NCBI GenBank assembly: GCA_024401855.1
Contig: JAKSKH010000023.1
Coordinates: forward strand, 1-39,235
From: Bacteroidales bacterium
GTDB taxonomy: Bacteria > Bacteroidota > Bacteroidia > Bacteroidales > UBA932
DNA: 39,235 bases
Direction: 5' to 3'
The translations under genes and the position numbers were made by a program. The notes under the pieces were generated by a model. The model worked only from the letters and a program-made list of their open reading frames with translations. It was not told the origin of the DNA and made no database searches. How positions within the stretch are numbered: the first letter of the stretch is position 1; each line of letters begins with the position of its first letter. Below are positions 25,630 through 33,416 of the stretch, piece after piece.

Positions 25630-27562
25630 GGCGCTTGACGGGCCTTGCTCCGTATTCGGGGTCATAGCCGTTTTCAACCATGTCGTCTTCGAACGCTCCA
25701 GTGAAGGTGAGCGAGACGTTGTCGTCCGCAAGCTTTTTCCGGAGTATGTCCATCTGGATTCTTACTATCTCCCTGATGTCGTCCCTGGTGAGGGCGTCGA
25801 ATACCACAATCTCGTCTATCCTGTTGAGGAACTCGGGGCGCATCCGCATACGCAGCTGGTCTTCCTGAAGGTTGGAGGTCATTATGAGTATGGTGTTCTT
25901 GAAATCGACCGTACGTCCCTTGTTGTCGGTAAGGCGCCCGTCATCCAATACCTGAAGGAGTATGTTGAATACATCGGGGTGGGCCTTCTCTATCTCGTCC
26001 AGAAGAATGACGGAGTAGGGCTTGCGGCGTACCGCTTCAGTGAGCTGTCCGCCCTCGTCGTACCCCACGTATCCCGGAGGCGCTCCCACCAGGCGGCTTA
26101 CCGTATGGCTCTCCTGATACTCGCTCATGTCTATCCTCGTCATCATCGATTCGTCATTGAAGAGGAATTCGGCAAGAGCCTTCGCGAGCTCGGTTTTCCC
26201 GACTCCCGTGGTGCCGAGGAACAGGAAAGAGCCTATGGGACGGTGTTCATTGCTGAGCCCGGCCCTGCTTCTGCGCACGGCGTCCGACACTGCTTCTATG
26301 GCTTTGTTCTGCCCTACCACACGCTTGTGGAGAGCCTCCTCCATTCTCAGGAGCTTTTCCTTCTCCCCCTCCAGCATCCTGTTCACGGGGATGCCTGTCC
26401 AGCGTGCCACCACTTCCGCTATGTCTGAAGGTGTCACGGACTCCGTGATGATGGGGTCTTTGACGGAGGCCTGCCGTTTGGTGAGCTCTTCTATGCGGGC
26501 CTGGGATTCAGCTATCTTTCCATATCTGAGTTCCGCCACCTTTCCGTAGTCTCCCTTCCGCTCGGCAATGGCGGCTTCCCTCTTGAGGTCTTCAATCTCC
26601 TGGCGCTTGTTGTTGAGCTCCGCGATGATGCCTTTTTCGGAATCCCAACGCTTCGTGAGTTCATCGCGCTGCGCTTTTGCGTCGGCGAGTTCCTTGTCCA
26701 GCTTTTCGCTTTTGAGGGACGTGCCTTCGCGCTTGATGGCCTCCTTTTCGATTTCCAGCTGGCGGATGCGGGAGTTCAGAACGTCTATGGGCTCCGGAAC
26801 GGAATTCATCTCCAGCCTCAATTTGCTGGCCGCCTCATCCACGAGGTCAATTGCCTTGTCCGGAAGGAAACGGTTGTTGATGTATCTGTGGCTGAGATTG
26901 ACGGCTGCAATCAGAGCGTCGTCTTCTATGCTCACACGGTGATGGTTCTCATATTTCTCCTTCAGACCGCGCAGGATGGCTATGGATTCCGCCGGACTGG
27001 GCTCGTCCACCATCACCTTCTGGAAACGGCGTTCCAGAGCTTTGTCCTGTTCGAAGTATTTCTGGTATTCGTCAAGAGTGGTGGAGCCTATGGTGCGCAG
27101 TTCTCCGCGGGCGAGGGCAGGCTTGAGTATGTTGGAGGCATCCATCGCTCCGCTGGAGCGTCCTGCTCCCACGAGGGTGTGTATTTCATCTATGAAGAGT
27201 ATTATTTCTCCGTCCGACTCCACGACTTCCTTGACCACTCCCTTGAGGCGTTCCTCGAATTCTCCCTGGTATTTGGCTCCTGCGATGAGCGCTCCCATGT
27301 CCAGGGAGAAGACTTTGCGGCTCTTCAGGTTCTCGGGAACCTGGCCGTTGACTATCTTGGTGGCTATTCCCTCGGAAATGGCTGTTTTTCCCACGCCGGG
27401 TTCACCAACCAGAATGGGGTTGTTCTTGGTCCTGCGGCTCAGAATCTGGAGGACTCTTCTTATTTCCTCGTCACGGCCTATCACCGGATCGAGCTTGCCT
27501 TTGGATGCGGCCTCGTTGAGGTCGACGGCATACTTGCTTAGAAATTCGTACTTGTTTTCCAT
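25514..27562 (-). CDS. clpB: ClpB-type disaggregase lacking the N-terminal domain
   Basis: AAA+ chaperone of 682 aa that with DnaK extracts proteins from aggregates. NBD1 has Walker [11 protein letters not shown], pore loop [13 protein letters not shown] and Walker [12 protein letters not shown] coiled-coil M-domain (about 265-380) identifies it as ClpB rather than ClpA. NBD2 has [10 protein letters not shown], pore loop [20 protein letters not shown] and [10 protein letters not shown]. It starts at [15 protein letters not shown], directly before NBD1: the usual N-domain of about 145 residues is absent, and the 96 bp upstream cannot encode it. The segment between the sensor TSN and [10 protein letters not shown] is only about 10 residues, some 20 or more shorter than in Escherichia coli ClpB. 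The C-terminus is intact and overlaps the convergent lipoprotein frame by 116 bp. Confidence 0.93.
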   Translation of the reverse strand: MENKYEFLSKYAVDLNEAASKGKLDPVIGRDEEIRRVLQILSRRTKNNPILVGEPGVGKTAISEGIATKIVNGQVPENLKSRKVFSLDMGALIAGAKYQGEFEERLKGVVKEVVESDGEIILFIDEIHTLVGAGRSSGAMDASNILKPALARGELRTIGSTTLDEYQKYFEQDKALERRFQKVMVDEPSPAESIAILRGLKEKYENHHRVSIEDDALIAAVNLSHRYINNRFLPDKAIDLVDEAASKLRLEMNSVPEPIDVLNSRIRQLEIEKEAIKREGTSLKSEKLDKELADAKAQRDELTKRWDSEKGIIAELNNKRQEIEDLKREAAIAERKGDYGKVAELRYGKIAESQARIEELTKRQASVKDPIITESVTPSDIAEVVARWTGIPVNRMLEGEKEKLLRMEEALHKRVVGQNKAIEAVSDAVRRSRAGLSNEHRPIGSFLFLGTTGVGKTELAKALAEFLFNDESMMTRIDMSEYQESHTVSRLVGAPPGYVGYDEGGQLTEAVRRKPYSVILLDEIEKAHPDVFNILLQVLDDGRLTDNKGRTVDFKNTILIMTSNLQEDQLRMRMRPEFLNRIDEIVVFDALTRDDIREIVRIQMDILRKKLADDNVSLTFTGAFEDDMVENGYDPEYGARPVKRLIQRELVNQLAREILEGRIHKDSAIEVDSKDGQTILRN

Positions 27563-27586
27563 AATTTTTCATTTTCAGGCCGGGAT

Positions 27587-27617
27587 AAAAAAACGTCCGG
27601 CATTGTCTGTCGGACGT
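27587..27617 (-). terminator. Rho-independent terminator after pheS
   Basis: Read on the minus strand, ACGTCCGACA, a 5-nt loop and TGCCGGACGT form a 10-bp stem (one G-U pair), followed by a run of seven T. It lies between pheS and clpB and should separate the two transcription units. Confidence 0.85.
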
Positions 27618-27639
27618 CAATCGGTCAAATAATATTCCA

Positions 27640-27654
27640 CTGACAAAATGTCAG
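27640..27654. repeat. Perfect short palindrome after pheS
   Basis: CTGACA-AAA-TGTCAG, a 6-3-6 inverted repeat, lies 4 bp past the pheS stop. It has no T-run and so is not a terminator alone. It may protect the 3' end of the pheS mRNA or bind a regulator of clpB; neither can be shown. Confidence 0.45.
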
Positions 27655-27658
27655 CCCG

Positions 27659-28690
27659 CTAAAGGGAAGTCTCGAACTCCTTGAGGAAACGCATGTCGTT
27701 CTCGAAATAGTGACGGAGGTCGTTAACCCTCCACTTGAGCATGGCAATTCTTTCAAGACCCATTCCGAAGGCGAATCCGCTATATTTCTTAGAGTCTATA
27801 CCGCTGGCTTCCAAGACGTTGGGGTCTACCATACCGCAGCCGAGGATTTCCAACCAACCGGTGCCCTTGCAGATGTTGCATCCCTTTCCGTGACAGATGT
27901 TGCAACTTACGTCAACTTCTGCGGAAGGCTCTGTGAAGGGGAAGTAGGATGGCCTCATGCGTATTTCGGTCTCGGGGCCGAACATCTCGCGGGCAAAAAG
28001 CAGTATTGCCTGCTTGAGGTCGGCGAAGGTCACGTTCTCATCTATGTAAAGTCCCTCCACCTGATGGAAGATGCAGTGCGCGCGGGCGCTGATGGCCTCG
28101 TTGCGGAAAACGCGGCCGGGGCAGATGACGCGGATGGGCACTTTCATGCTTTCCATAGAGCGTACCTGCACGCTGGATGTGTGGGTTCTCAGAAGAAGCG
28201 GATTGGGGTGACCCGCCGATACGAAGAAAGTATCCTGCATGTCCCTTGCCGGATGGTTGGGAGGGAAGTTCAAGGCCTCGAAGACGTGATAGTCATCCTC
28301 GACCTCGGGTCCTTCAGCCACGTCGTATCCGAATTTGCGGAAGATTTCCACAATTTCCTGGCGGACTATGGAAACGGGATGGCGGGATCCGAGCCCGAAA
28401 CTGTCTCCCGGCATGGAGAGGTCCTGCCCGGGACCTTCGGAGGCGCCGTCCGATTCAACGCCGCCCTTCAGTTCCTCTATTTTTGCCTGGACCGCCTGCT
28501 TGAGTTCGTTGAGCGGACGTCCGAATTCTTTCTTGAGTTCCTTGTCAACCGTGCGGAACTCGTCGAAAAGCGCTGTCACGCTGCCTTTCTTGCCGAGGAA
28601 TCTTACACGGGCATCCTCAATGTCTTTCCCTGTCTTGCATTTGAGTTCGGCCAGTTCGGCCAGAATTTTCTCTATGTCTTCGTGTTTCAT
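27659..28690 (-). CDS. pheS: Phenylalanyl-tRNA synthetase alpha subunit
   Basis: Cytoplasmic class II aminoacyl-tRNA synthetase subunit, 343 aa, the normal length for PheS. It charges tRNA-Phe as an alpha2-beta2 enzyme with PheT. The N-terminal coiled coil (about 1-85) is followed by the catalytic core: HPVSIVRQEIVEIF, motif 2 around VRSMESMKVPIRVICPGRVFRNEA, the SARAHCIFHQVEGLYID segment and motif 3 GFAFGMGLERIAMLKW. The Cys pairs in SCNICHGKGCNICKGTGW are a common Bacteroidetes feature. It starts 3 bp after the small secreted protein gene and is followed by a strong terminator. pheT is not in this window. Confidence 0.97.
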   Translation of the reverse strand: MKHEDIEKILAELAELKCKTGKDIEDARVRFLGKKGSVTALFDEFRTVDKELKKEFGRPLNELKQAVQAKIEELKGGVESDGASEGPGQDLSMPGDSFGLGSRHPVSIVRQEIVEIFRKFGYDVAEGPEVEDDYHVFEALNFPPNHPARDMQDTFFVSAGHPNPLLLRTHTSSVQVRSMESMKVPIRVICPGRVFRNEAISARAHCIFHQVEGLYIDENVTFADLKQAILLFAREMFGPETEIRMRPSYFPFTEPSAEVDVSCNICHGKGCNICKGTGWLEILGCGMVDPNVLEASGIDSKKYSGFAFGMGLERIAMLKWRVNDLRHYFENDMRFLKEFETSL

Positions 28691-28693
28691 ATC

Positions 28694-29095
28694 TTATTTC
28701 CTGCTCTTTGCGGACTTTTTCTCTCTTGCCTTCTGCGCCTTGCCTGCACCTGTCTTCAGGTATTTCTCCCATTGCTCGTCGTCGAGTATGCGTCGGAACG
28801 CATTGTAGGTCTCTTCATCCCACTTGTCCATGACGCGCTCGTAAAGGTCCATGCTGTTCACTCCGGATTTCTGCATCTTCTTCACTTCCTCCACCTTGCA
28901 TTCCGTGTTGTGGGTCAGGATGGAGTCTGCGTAGAATATCTGGGAATCGTCCAGCTCGAGCACTTCTTCGTATCTTTCGAGAAGCTTTTCAATGTTCTCG
29001 CGCATTTGTTTCGCTATCTCCTCCTCGCTTTGCGGCTGTTGTGCGAACGCGCAAAAAGGGAGAAGCAGTAGAACGGCTATTTGAAAAAATTTCAT
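28694..29095 (-). CDS. Small secreted helical protein upstream of pheS
   Basis: A 133-aa protein with a signal peptide (about 1-18, ending CAFAQ). The mature part is almost entirely charged helix: EEIAKQMRENIEKLLERYEEVLELDDSQ, then WDEETYNAFRRILDDEQWEKYLK and a Lys/Arg/Ala-rich tail. The pattern of a short helical repeat ending in LDDEQWEKY is reminiscent of Spy/CpxP-like periplasmic proteins, but the match is loose and I give no function. It is 3 bp from pheS and probably cotranscribed with it. A -7 box on the minus strand (29118-29125) lies just upstream, and its start codon overlaps the -7 box of the divergent peptidase gene. Confidence 0.8.
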   Translation of the reverse strand: MKFFQIAVLLLLPFCAFAQQPQSEEEIAKQMRENIEKLLERYEEVLELDDSQIFYADSILTHNTECKVEEVKKMQKSGVNSMDLYERVMDKWDEETYNAFRRILDDEQWEKYLKTGAGKAQKAREKKSAKSRK

Positions 29096-29102
29096 AGATT
29101 TG
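29095..29102 (+). promoter_or_regulatory. Candidate -7 box for the C69/alkaline phosphatase pair
   Basis: TAGATTTG matches TAnnTTTG exactly and gives a leader of about 33 nt before the ATG at 29141. Its first base is part of the start codon of the divergent gene. No -33 element at the right distance was found. Confidence 0.5.
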
Positions 29103-29117
29103 TAAAATGTTATCCCG

Positions 29118-29125
29118 CAAATTTA
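29118..29125 (-). promoter_or_regulatory. Candidate -7 box for the small gene and pheS
   Basis: The minus strand reads TAAATTTG, an exact match, about 22 bp upstream of the ATG at 29095. It lies between the opposing -7 box and the opposing start codon, so the two divergent promoters overlap and could compete. Confidence 0.5.
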
Positions 29126-29140
29126 ACAAATAAACATAAA

Positions 29141-30835
29141 ATGAGAAAAATTCTGTCGATCCTCTTTGTATTGATGGTGATTTCTGTGGGTCGCGGCCAT
29201 GCCTGCACCAACATAATAGTCACCAGGGGAGCCAGTGCGGACGGATCCTGCATGGTCTCCTATGCGGCGGATTCACACGTCCTGTTCGGAGAGCTTTACT
29301 ATCATCCTGCCGCCGATTACAAGCCCGGAGCCATGCTCCAGGTAGTGGAGTGGGATACATACAGACCCCTCGGAGAGATACCTCAGGCAAGACACACGTT
29401 CCAGACTGTGGGCAACATGAACGAGAAGCAGCTCATTATCGGCGAGACCACCTGGGGAGGACGCTGGGAGCAGGTTGACACTAACGGAAGGATGGACTAC
29501 GGCAGCCTCATATACATAACCCTGCAGCGCGCCTCAACAGCCCGTGAGGCCATTGGCACCATAGTCAGCCTGGCCAACGAATTCGGATACCCTTCCGGAG
29601 GGGAGACATTCTCCATTGCCGACAAGGACGAAGCATGGATAATGGATCTTGTTGGCAAGGGCCCGGACAACAGGGGCATAGTATGGGTCGCACGCCGCAT
29701 CCCTGACGGATACATCTGCGCCCACGCCAATCAGGCCCGAATAACCCGTTTCCCTCTGGATGATCCGGAGAACACCCTTTATGCTCCGGACGTCATCAGT
29801 TTTGCGAGGGAGAAGGGATGGTTCAGCGGAGCCGATTCCGAGTTCAGCTTCCGGGATGCTTACAATCCCCTCGATTTCGGAGGCGCCAGGGGCTGCGAAG
29901 CCCGCGCCTGGTCGGCTTTCAATATTCTCTGCAGCGGACAGTTCCGCTACGAAGAAAACGGTGCGGAACTGACACGCCCCGCAAATGACTGGCTGGAATA
30001 CGCCATGGGATATGACCTGAAGGGCGAGATGCCCCTTTGGGTGAAGCCTGCACAGAAAGTCAGCGTGAAGAATGTGGCCGATGTCATGCGCGACCACTAT
30101 GAGGGTACTCCCATGGATATGCGTACCGACATAGGTGCCGGCGGAAATGCCTGCCCCTACCGTTGGAGACCGATGGATTTCAGCTTTGACGGAAAGGAAT
30201 ATGTCAACGAGCGTGCGATTGCCACGCAGCAGACAGGTTTCTGGTTTGTTGCCCAGGCCCGCGGATGGCTTCCTGACGAGGCAGGAGCCCTTCTCTGGTT
30301 CGGCTGTGACGATGCCGCCACATCTTACCTCACTCCCATATATGCCAGTACGCAGAGCGTACCCGAGTGCGTGAGGGTGGGCAACGGTGACATGCTGCAT
30401 TACAGCCCCACCTCCCAGTTCTGGATAAACAACCGTATTTCCAACGCCTGCTACAAGATGTACGACAGGATGGAACCTTATGTTCGCCGTGCTGTGGATG
30501 CGTTCGAAAACGAGCAGATGTCCGTTGCCGTTCCGGAAATGGACAGGAAACTTGAAGCCCTCATTGCCCGGGGCAAGGTTTCAAAGGCGAAGGAACTTCT
30601 TACGGAATTCTCCGTTGCCACGGCTCAGAAACAGTTCGGCAACTGGGTTGATCTGGAGGAGACCCTGCTTGTGAAGTTCATTGACGGAAATGTCAAGGCC
30701 CAGAATGCGGAGGGCGGTTTCGTGCATTCGAAATATAATGCCGGCACTCCTGAAGGACTGGAACAACCCGGGTATACAGACAAGTGGAAGGAGGCTGTTG
30801 CCAGGGATCACGGAGAAATACTAATTGTTAAATGA
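29141..30835 (+). CDS. C69-family dipeptidase (secreted Ntn hydrolase)
   Basis: Peptidase family C69, 564 aa from the ATG at 29141. The in-frame extension back to 29081 has no signal character. The signal peptide (1-21, ending RGHA) would be cut directly before Cys22 in CTNIIVTRGASADG, creating the N-terminal Cys nucleophile of the Ntn-hydrolase fold. GHAC is not a lipobox, so the protein should be soluble in the periplasm or secreted. Other C69 features are MVSYAADSH, GETTWGGRW, AREAIGTIVSLANEFGYPS and CAHANQARI. It is a paralogue of the N-terminal part of the 20436-22805 product. It is followed after 1 bp by an alkaline phosphatase gene. The exact dipeptides cleaved are unknown. Confidence 0.92.
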   Translation: MRKILSILFVLMVISVGRGHACTNIIVTRGASADGSCMVSYAADSHVLFGELYYHPAADYKPGAMLQVVEWDTYRPLGEIPQARHTFQTVGNMNEKQLIIGETTWGGRWEQVDTNGRMDYGSLIYITLQRASTAREAIGTIVSLANEFGYPSGGETFSIADKDEAWIMDLVGKGPDNRGIVWVARRIPDGYICAHANQARITRFPLDDPENTLYAPDVISFAREKGWFSGADSEFSFRDAYNPLDFGGARGCEARAWSAFNILCSGQFRYEENGAELTRPANDWLEYAMGYDLKGEMPLWVKPAQKVSVKNVADVMRDHYEGTPMDMRTDIGAGGNACPYRWRPMDFSFDGKEYVNERAIATQQTGFWFVAQARGWLPDEAGALLWFGCDDAATSYLTPIYASTQSVPECVRVGNGDMLHYSPTSQFWINNRISNACYKMYDRMEPYVRRAVDAFENEQMSVAVPEMDRKLEALIARGKVSKAKELLTEFSVATAQKQFGNWVDLEETLLVKFIDGNVKAQNAEGGFVHSKYNAGTPEGLEQPGYTDKWKEAVARDHGEILIVK

Positions 30836-30836
30836 T

Positions 30837-31976
30837 ATGAGAAAAGTTTTAAGATTTACACTTGCCCTTTGCTGCCTTACCGTTTTCCAGGCAGGATGCG
30901 GCGCGCAGGAAAAGAAGGAAATCATTTCCAATGCCTATGATGTTGTGCTTCAGCAGACCCAGGGGTCATATACCCCCGACTTCAAGGTGGACGGAAAGGA
31001 TACAAAAGTACGCAACATAATCCTCATGATAGGAGACGGCATGGGACTCGGAGCCGCTGCAAATGCATATTTTGCTAACGGTAAGGAACTTACCATGATG
31101 AATCTCAAGACAAAGGGATACGTCTGCACCCAGTCCGCAAGTGATTTCATTACCGATTCAGCCGCTTCAGGCACCGCCTATGCAACGGGTCAGAAGACTA
31201 CCAACGGCCATGTGGGAATGGATGTCAACCAGCAGCCTGTCAAGAATCTTCCCGAAAAACTCGCTCCCCTCGGCTATGCCTGCGGAGTGGTTTCTACCGA
31301 CGACCTTCACGGAGCGACACCCGCTTCTTTCTTCGCTCATCAGAATGAGAGAGGCGCTTCTCAGGAAATATGGGAAGACCTCCCCGGATGCTTCCTCACT
31401 TTTGCATCTGCCGGAACGAAGGGTTACTTCGAGAATCTTCCTCTGTCCGACCAGGAAGCCATAAAGAAGACGTTCACCTTGGTTTACAGCCCCGATGATC
31501 CGGCGGTCAGGACCTCCAGCCGTCTGATTTATCTTCCCGAAAGCGTAAAGTATGAGGAGAGAGGCAATTACCTTCCCGCCACCACCGAGATGGCCATCAA
31601 TTACCTCAGCTCGAAGAGCAAGAAGGGTTTCTTCCTTATGGTTGAGGGTGCAAGGATAGACAAGGAGGAGCATGGAAACAATGCCGCCGGAGTCGTACGC
31701 GAGACTCTTGACTTTGACAAGGCTATTGAGGCTGCAGTCAGGTTTGCCGAGAAGGACGGACACACCCTCGTTGTAATCAGCGCCGACCACGAGACAGGTA
31801 CCACAGCAATACGCAATGCTGTCCTTGAGGAAAATACCGTTCAGGTTCTTTTCTCTTCAAAGGGCCACTCCGGAATAATGGTTCCTCTGTATGCCTATGG
31901 CCCCAAATCCTGGAATTTCGAGGGAATTCAGGAGAACAGTGACGTGAGCAACAAGATTTACAATATTCTCAAATAA
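30837..31976 (+). CDS. Alkaline phosphatase lipoprotein (PhoA-like)
   Basis: Metal-dependent alkaline phosphatase, 379 aa from the ATG at 30837 (an upstream TTG reading overlaps the previous gene and lacks a signal at its end). The lipobox is QAGC with Cys21. The first metal Asp is in LMIGDGMG (Asp67). The catalytic Ser108 is in TDSAASGTAYATG, as in PhoA. Later metal ligands appear in EGARIDKEEHGNN, ISADHETG and SSKGHSGI. It hydrolyses phosphomonoesters outside the cytoplasm. The start lies 1 bp after the C69 dipeptidase stop, implying coexpression. It is nearly 80 residues shorter than Escherichia coli PhoA, common for Bacteroidetes forms. The last 8 bp overlap the convergent tetR gene. Confidence 0.94.
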   Translation: MRKVLRFTLALCCLTVFQAGCGAQEKKEIISNAYDVVLQQTQGSYTPDFKVDGKDTKVRNIILMIGDGMGLGAAANAYFANGKELTMMNLKTKGYVCTQSASDFITDSAASGTAYATGQKTTNGHVGMDVNQQPVKNLPEKLAPLGYACGVVSTDDLHGATPASFFAHQNERGASQEIWEDLPGCFLTFASAGTKGYFENLPLSDQEAIKKTFTLVYSPDDPAVRTSSRLIYLPESVKYEERGNYLPATTEMAINYLSSKSKKGFFLMVEGARIDKEEHGNNAAGVVRETLDFDKAIEAAVRFAEKDGHTLVVISADHETGTTAIRNAVLEENTVQVLFSSKGHSGIMVPLYAYGPKSWNFEGIQENSDVSNKIYNILK

Positions 31977-32508
31977 AGTTATTGCAGAATTCTTCGAAGA
32001 GTCCGGACAACTGTTCCGGACTTTCTTTTTTTCCGTGCTTTATCCAGACGTACAGAATGCTTCCTATGACGGAGCCGAACGAGGCCTTGATGTAGTCTCC
32101 GCTCTCGGAGTCGAGCAGGTCGTATTTCCCCATTCTGCTCAAAAGGGGGTATTTTTCGAATGAGTTCTCTATTATGTGCGGCTTTCCGCTGCGGAACAGC
32201 ATTTCTGCAACTTCGCTGTTAGTCATCCAGAACCTTAGAATCTGTATGAAATAGTCCTTCCTGTTGTCTTCGCGCAGGCCTGAGAGCTCTTTCATGCTTT
32301 TGCGGGCGAAGGTGTCGCAGATGTAGCTCAGAACGTCGGTTGGGGTGTCGAACAGCCGGTAGAAGGTTGCCCGGCTTACGTCTGCCGCCTTCGTTATGTC
32401 GCTTACGCTTATCTGATCGATTCTTTTCTGCTGCAGGCACTGCCTGAGGCCTTCCGATATTTTACGGACCGAAGCCTCTACCCTCTTGTCGTCTATTATC
32501 CTGTACAT
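31969..32508 (-). CDS. TetR/AcrR-family transcriptional regulator
   Basis: A 179-aa regulator. The helix-turn-helix lies at about 12-57 (ISVSDITKAADVSRATFYRLFDTPTDVLSYI). The rest is a helical effector domain ending in EEFCNNFI. It is divergent from the GH16-like lipoprotein and the EamA transporter genes, which is the usual layout for a regulator acting on its neighbour. Its 3' end overlaps the alkaline phosphatase gene by 8 bp. A minus-strand -7 box (32561-32568) lies upstream. A direct repeat CTTGAAC (32532-32538 and 32549-32555) between the box and the ATG could be a binding site, but its spacing is not a classical TetR palindrome. Target and ligand unknown. Confidence 0.88.
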   Translation of the reverse strand: MYRIIDDKRVEASVRKISEGLRQCLQQKRIDQISVSDITKAADVSRATFYRLFDTPTDVLSYICDTFARKSMKELSGLREDNRKDYFIQILRFWMTNSEVAEMLFRSGKPHIIENSFEKYPLLSRMGKYDLLDSESGDYIKASFGSVIGSILYVWIKHGKKESPEQLSGLFEEFCNNFI

Positions 32509-32560
32509 GCTGATAGTTTACTTTACGCACCCTTGAACCAAGACGGGGCTTGAACTGTTG

Positions 32561-32568
32561 CAAAGGTA
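32561..32568 (-). promoter_or_regulatory. Candidate -7 box of the tetR gene
   Basis: The minus strand reads TACCTTTG, an exact TAnnTTTG match, with a leader of about 45 nt before the ATG at 32508. The direct repeat CTTGAAC x2 (32532-32555) lies in that leader. Confidence 0.5.
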
Positions 32569-32590
32569 GGGAGAATTTTATAGAAATGAT

Positions 32591-32598
32591 TAAATTTG
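32591..32598 (+). promoter_or_regulatory. Candidate -7 box of the GH16-like gene
   Basis: TAAATTTG matches the -7 box exactly and lies about 33 bp before the ATG at 32631. No -33 TTG at 19-21 bp was found. Confidence 0.5.
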
Positions 32599-32630
32599 CA
32601 TCCCGATTGATGACCAAACATCCAACTTAT

Positions 32631-33404
32631 ATGAAGTTTTTCCATTTGATGCCGGCTCTTGTCCTGCTTGCCGGCTGCGCGGGCCAGAAGGCCGATGCCC
32701 CGACATGGGCCGAAGAATTCAACGGAAATGAAATCGACTGGAGCGTGTGGAGCAAGATTCCCAGAGGCAATCCCGCCTGGCAGATTCATATGTCCGACTG
32801 TGAGGACTGTTTTGAACTCAGGGACGGATGTCTTGTTCTCAAGGGCATAGTCAATCCGGGCATTGAAGGTGATGATTCTCCTCTGCTCACCGGAGGTGTC
32901 TGGACTCATGGCAAGAAATCTTTCGGTTATGGAAGACTTGAAATATGTGCCAGAATAGGAGAGGCGCAGGGGGCCTGGCCGGCGCTCTGGATGATGCCTC
33001 AGGCAGGGGAACCCATGCTGGAGAATGAATACGGAGGAGAGATTGATATCTGCGAGAAACTTAATTTCGATGACATCGCATATCAGACTCTGCATACAAG
33101 ATATACCCTGACTGATACCACGGGGCATGTCCACGGAGCGACAGGCCCCATCAGACGCAATGAGTTCAATGTCTATGCGGTTGAGCACTACCGCGACAGC
33201 ATAAAGCTCTTCATCAATGACATCTGTACGCTCAACTACAAACGCCAGAGCGAACTGGGCCCTCTGCAGTGGTCTTTTGACAAGCAGTTCGCTCTCTATG
33301 TAGACATGCAGGTGGGCGCACCCTGGCCGGGTGAGGCGCGGCTGGAAGATCTCCCTGTGGAGATGGAAATAGATTGGATACGTTATTACGAGTTTCCTGA
33401 ATAG
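32631..33404 (+). CDS. GH16-family beta-glucanase-like lipoprotein
   Basis: A 257-aa lipoprotein from the ATG at 32631 (MKFFHLMPALVLLAGCAGQ, Cys16); the longer frame back to 32550 is not credible. The fold is that of GH16 (laminarinase/lichenase jelly roll). FGYGRLEICARI and GAWPALWMMP lead to the catalytic strand GGEIDICEKL, with nucleophile Glu137, Asp139 and acid/base Glu142 all present. FNVYAVEHYRDSIKLFIND is the matching later strand. It should cut internal beta-1,3 or mixed-linkage glucans or a related polysaccharide at the cell surface; the linkage cannot be told. It is followed after 12 bp by an EamA transporter gene and is divergent from a tetR gene. Confidence 0.9.
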   Translation: MKFFHLMPALVLLAGCAGQKADAPTWAEEFNGNEIDWSVWSKIPRGNPAWQIHMSDCEDCFELRDGCLVLKGIVNPGIEGDDSPLLTGGVWTHGKKSFGYGRLEICARIGEAQGAWPALWMMPQAGEPMLENEYGGEIDICEKLNFDDIAYQTLHTRYTLTDTTGHVHGATGPIRRNEFNVYAVEHYRDSIKLFINDICTLNYKRQSELGPLQWSFDKQFALYVDMQVGAPWPGEARLEDLPVEMEIDWIRYYEFPE

Positions 33405-33416
33405 CCTGCCGGGCGA

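Noticed and set aside
27710-29071. 453-codon open frame antisense to pheS and its neighbour
   Set aside because: It mirrors two well-supported minus-strand genes, has no signal, domain or promoter of its own, and long antisense frames are common across this window because of codon bias.
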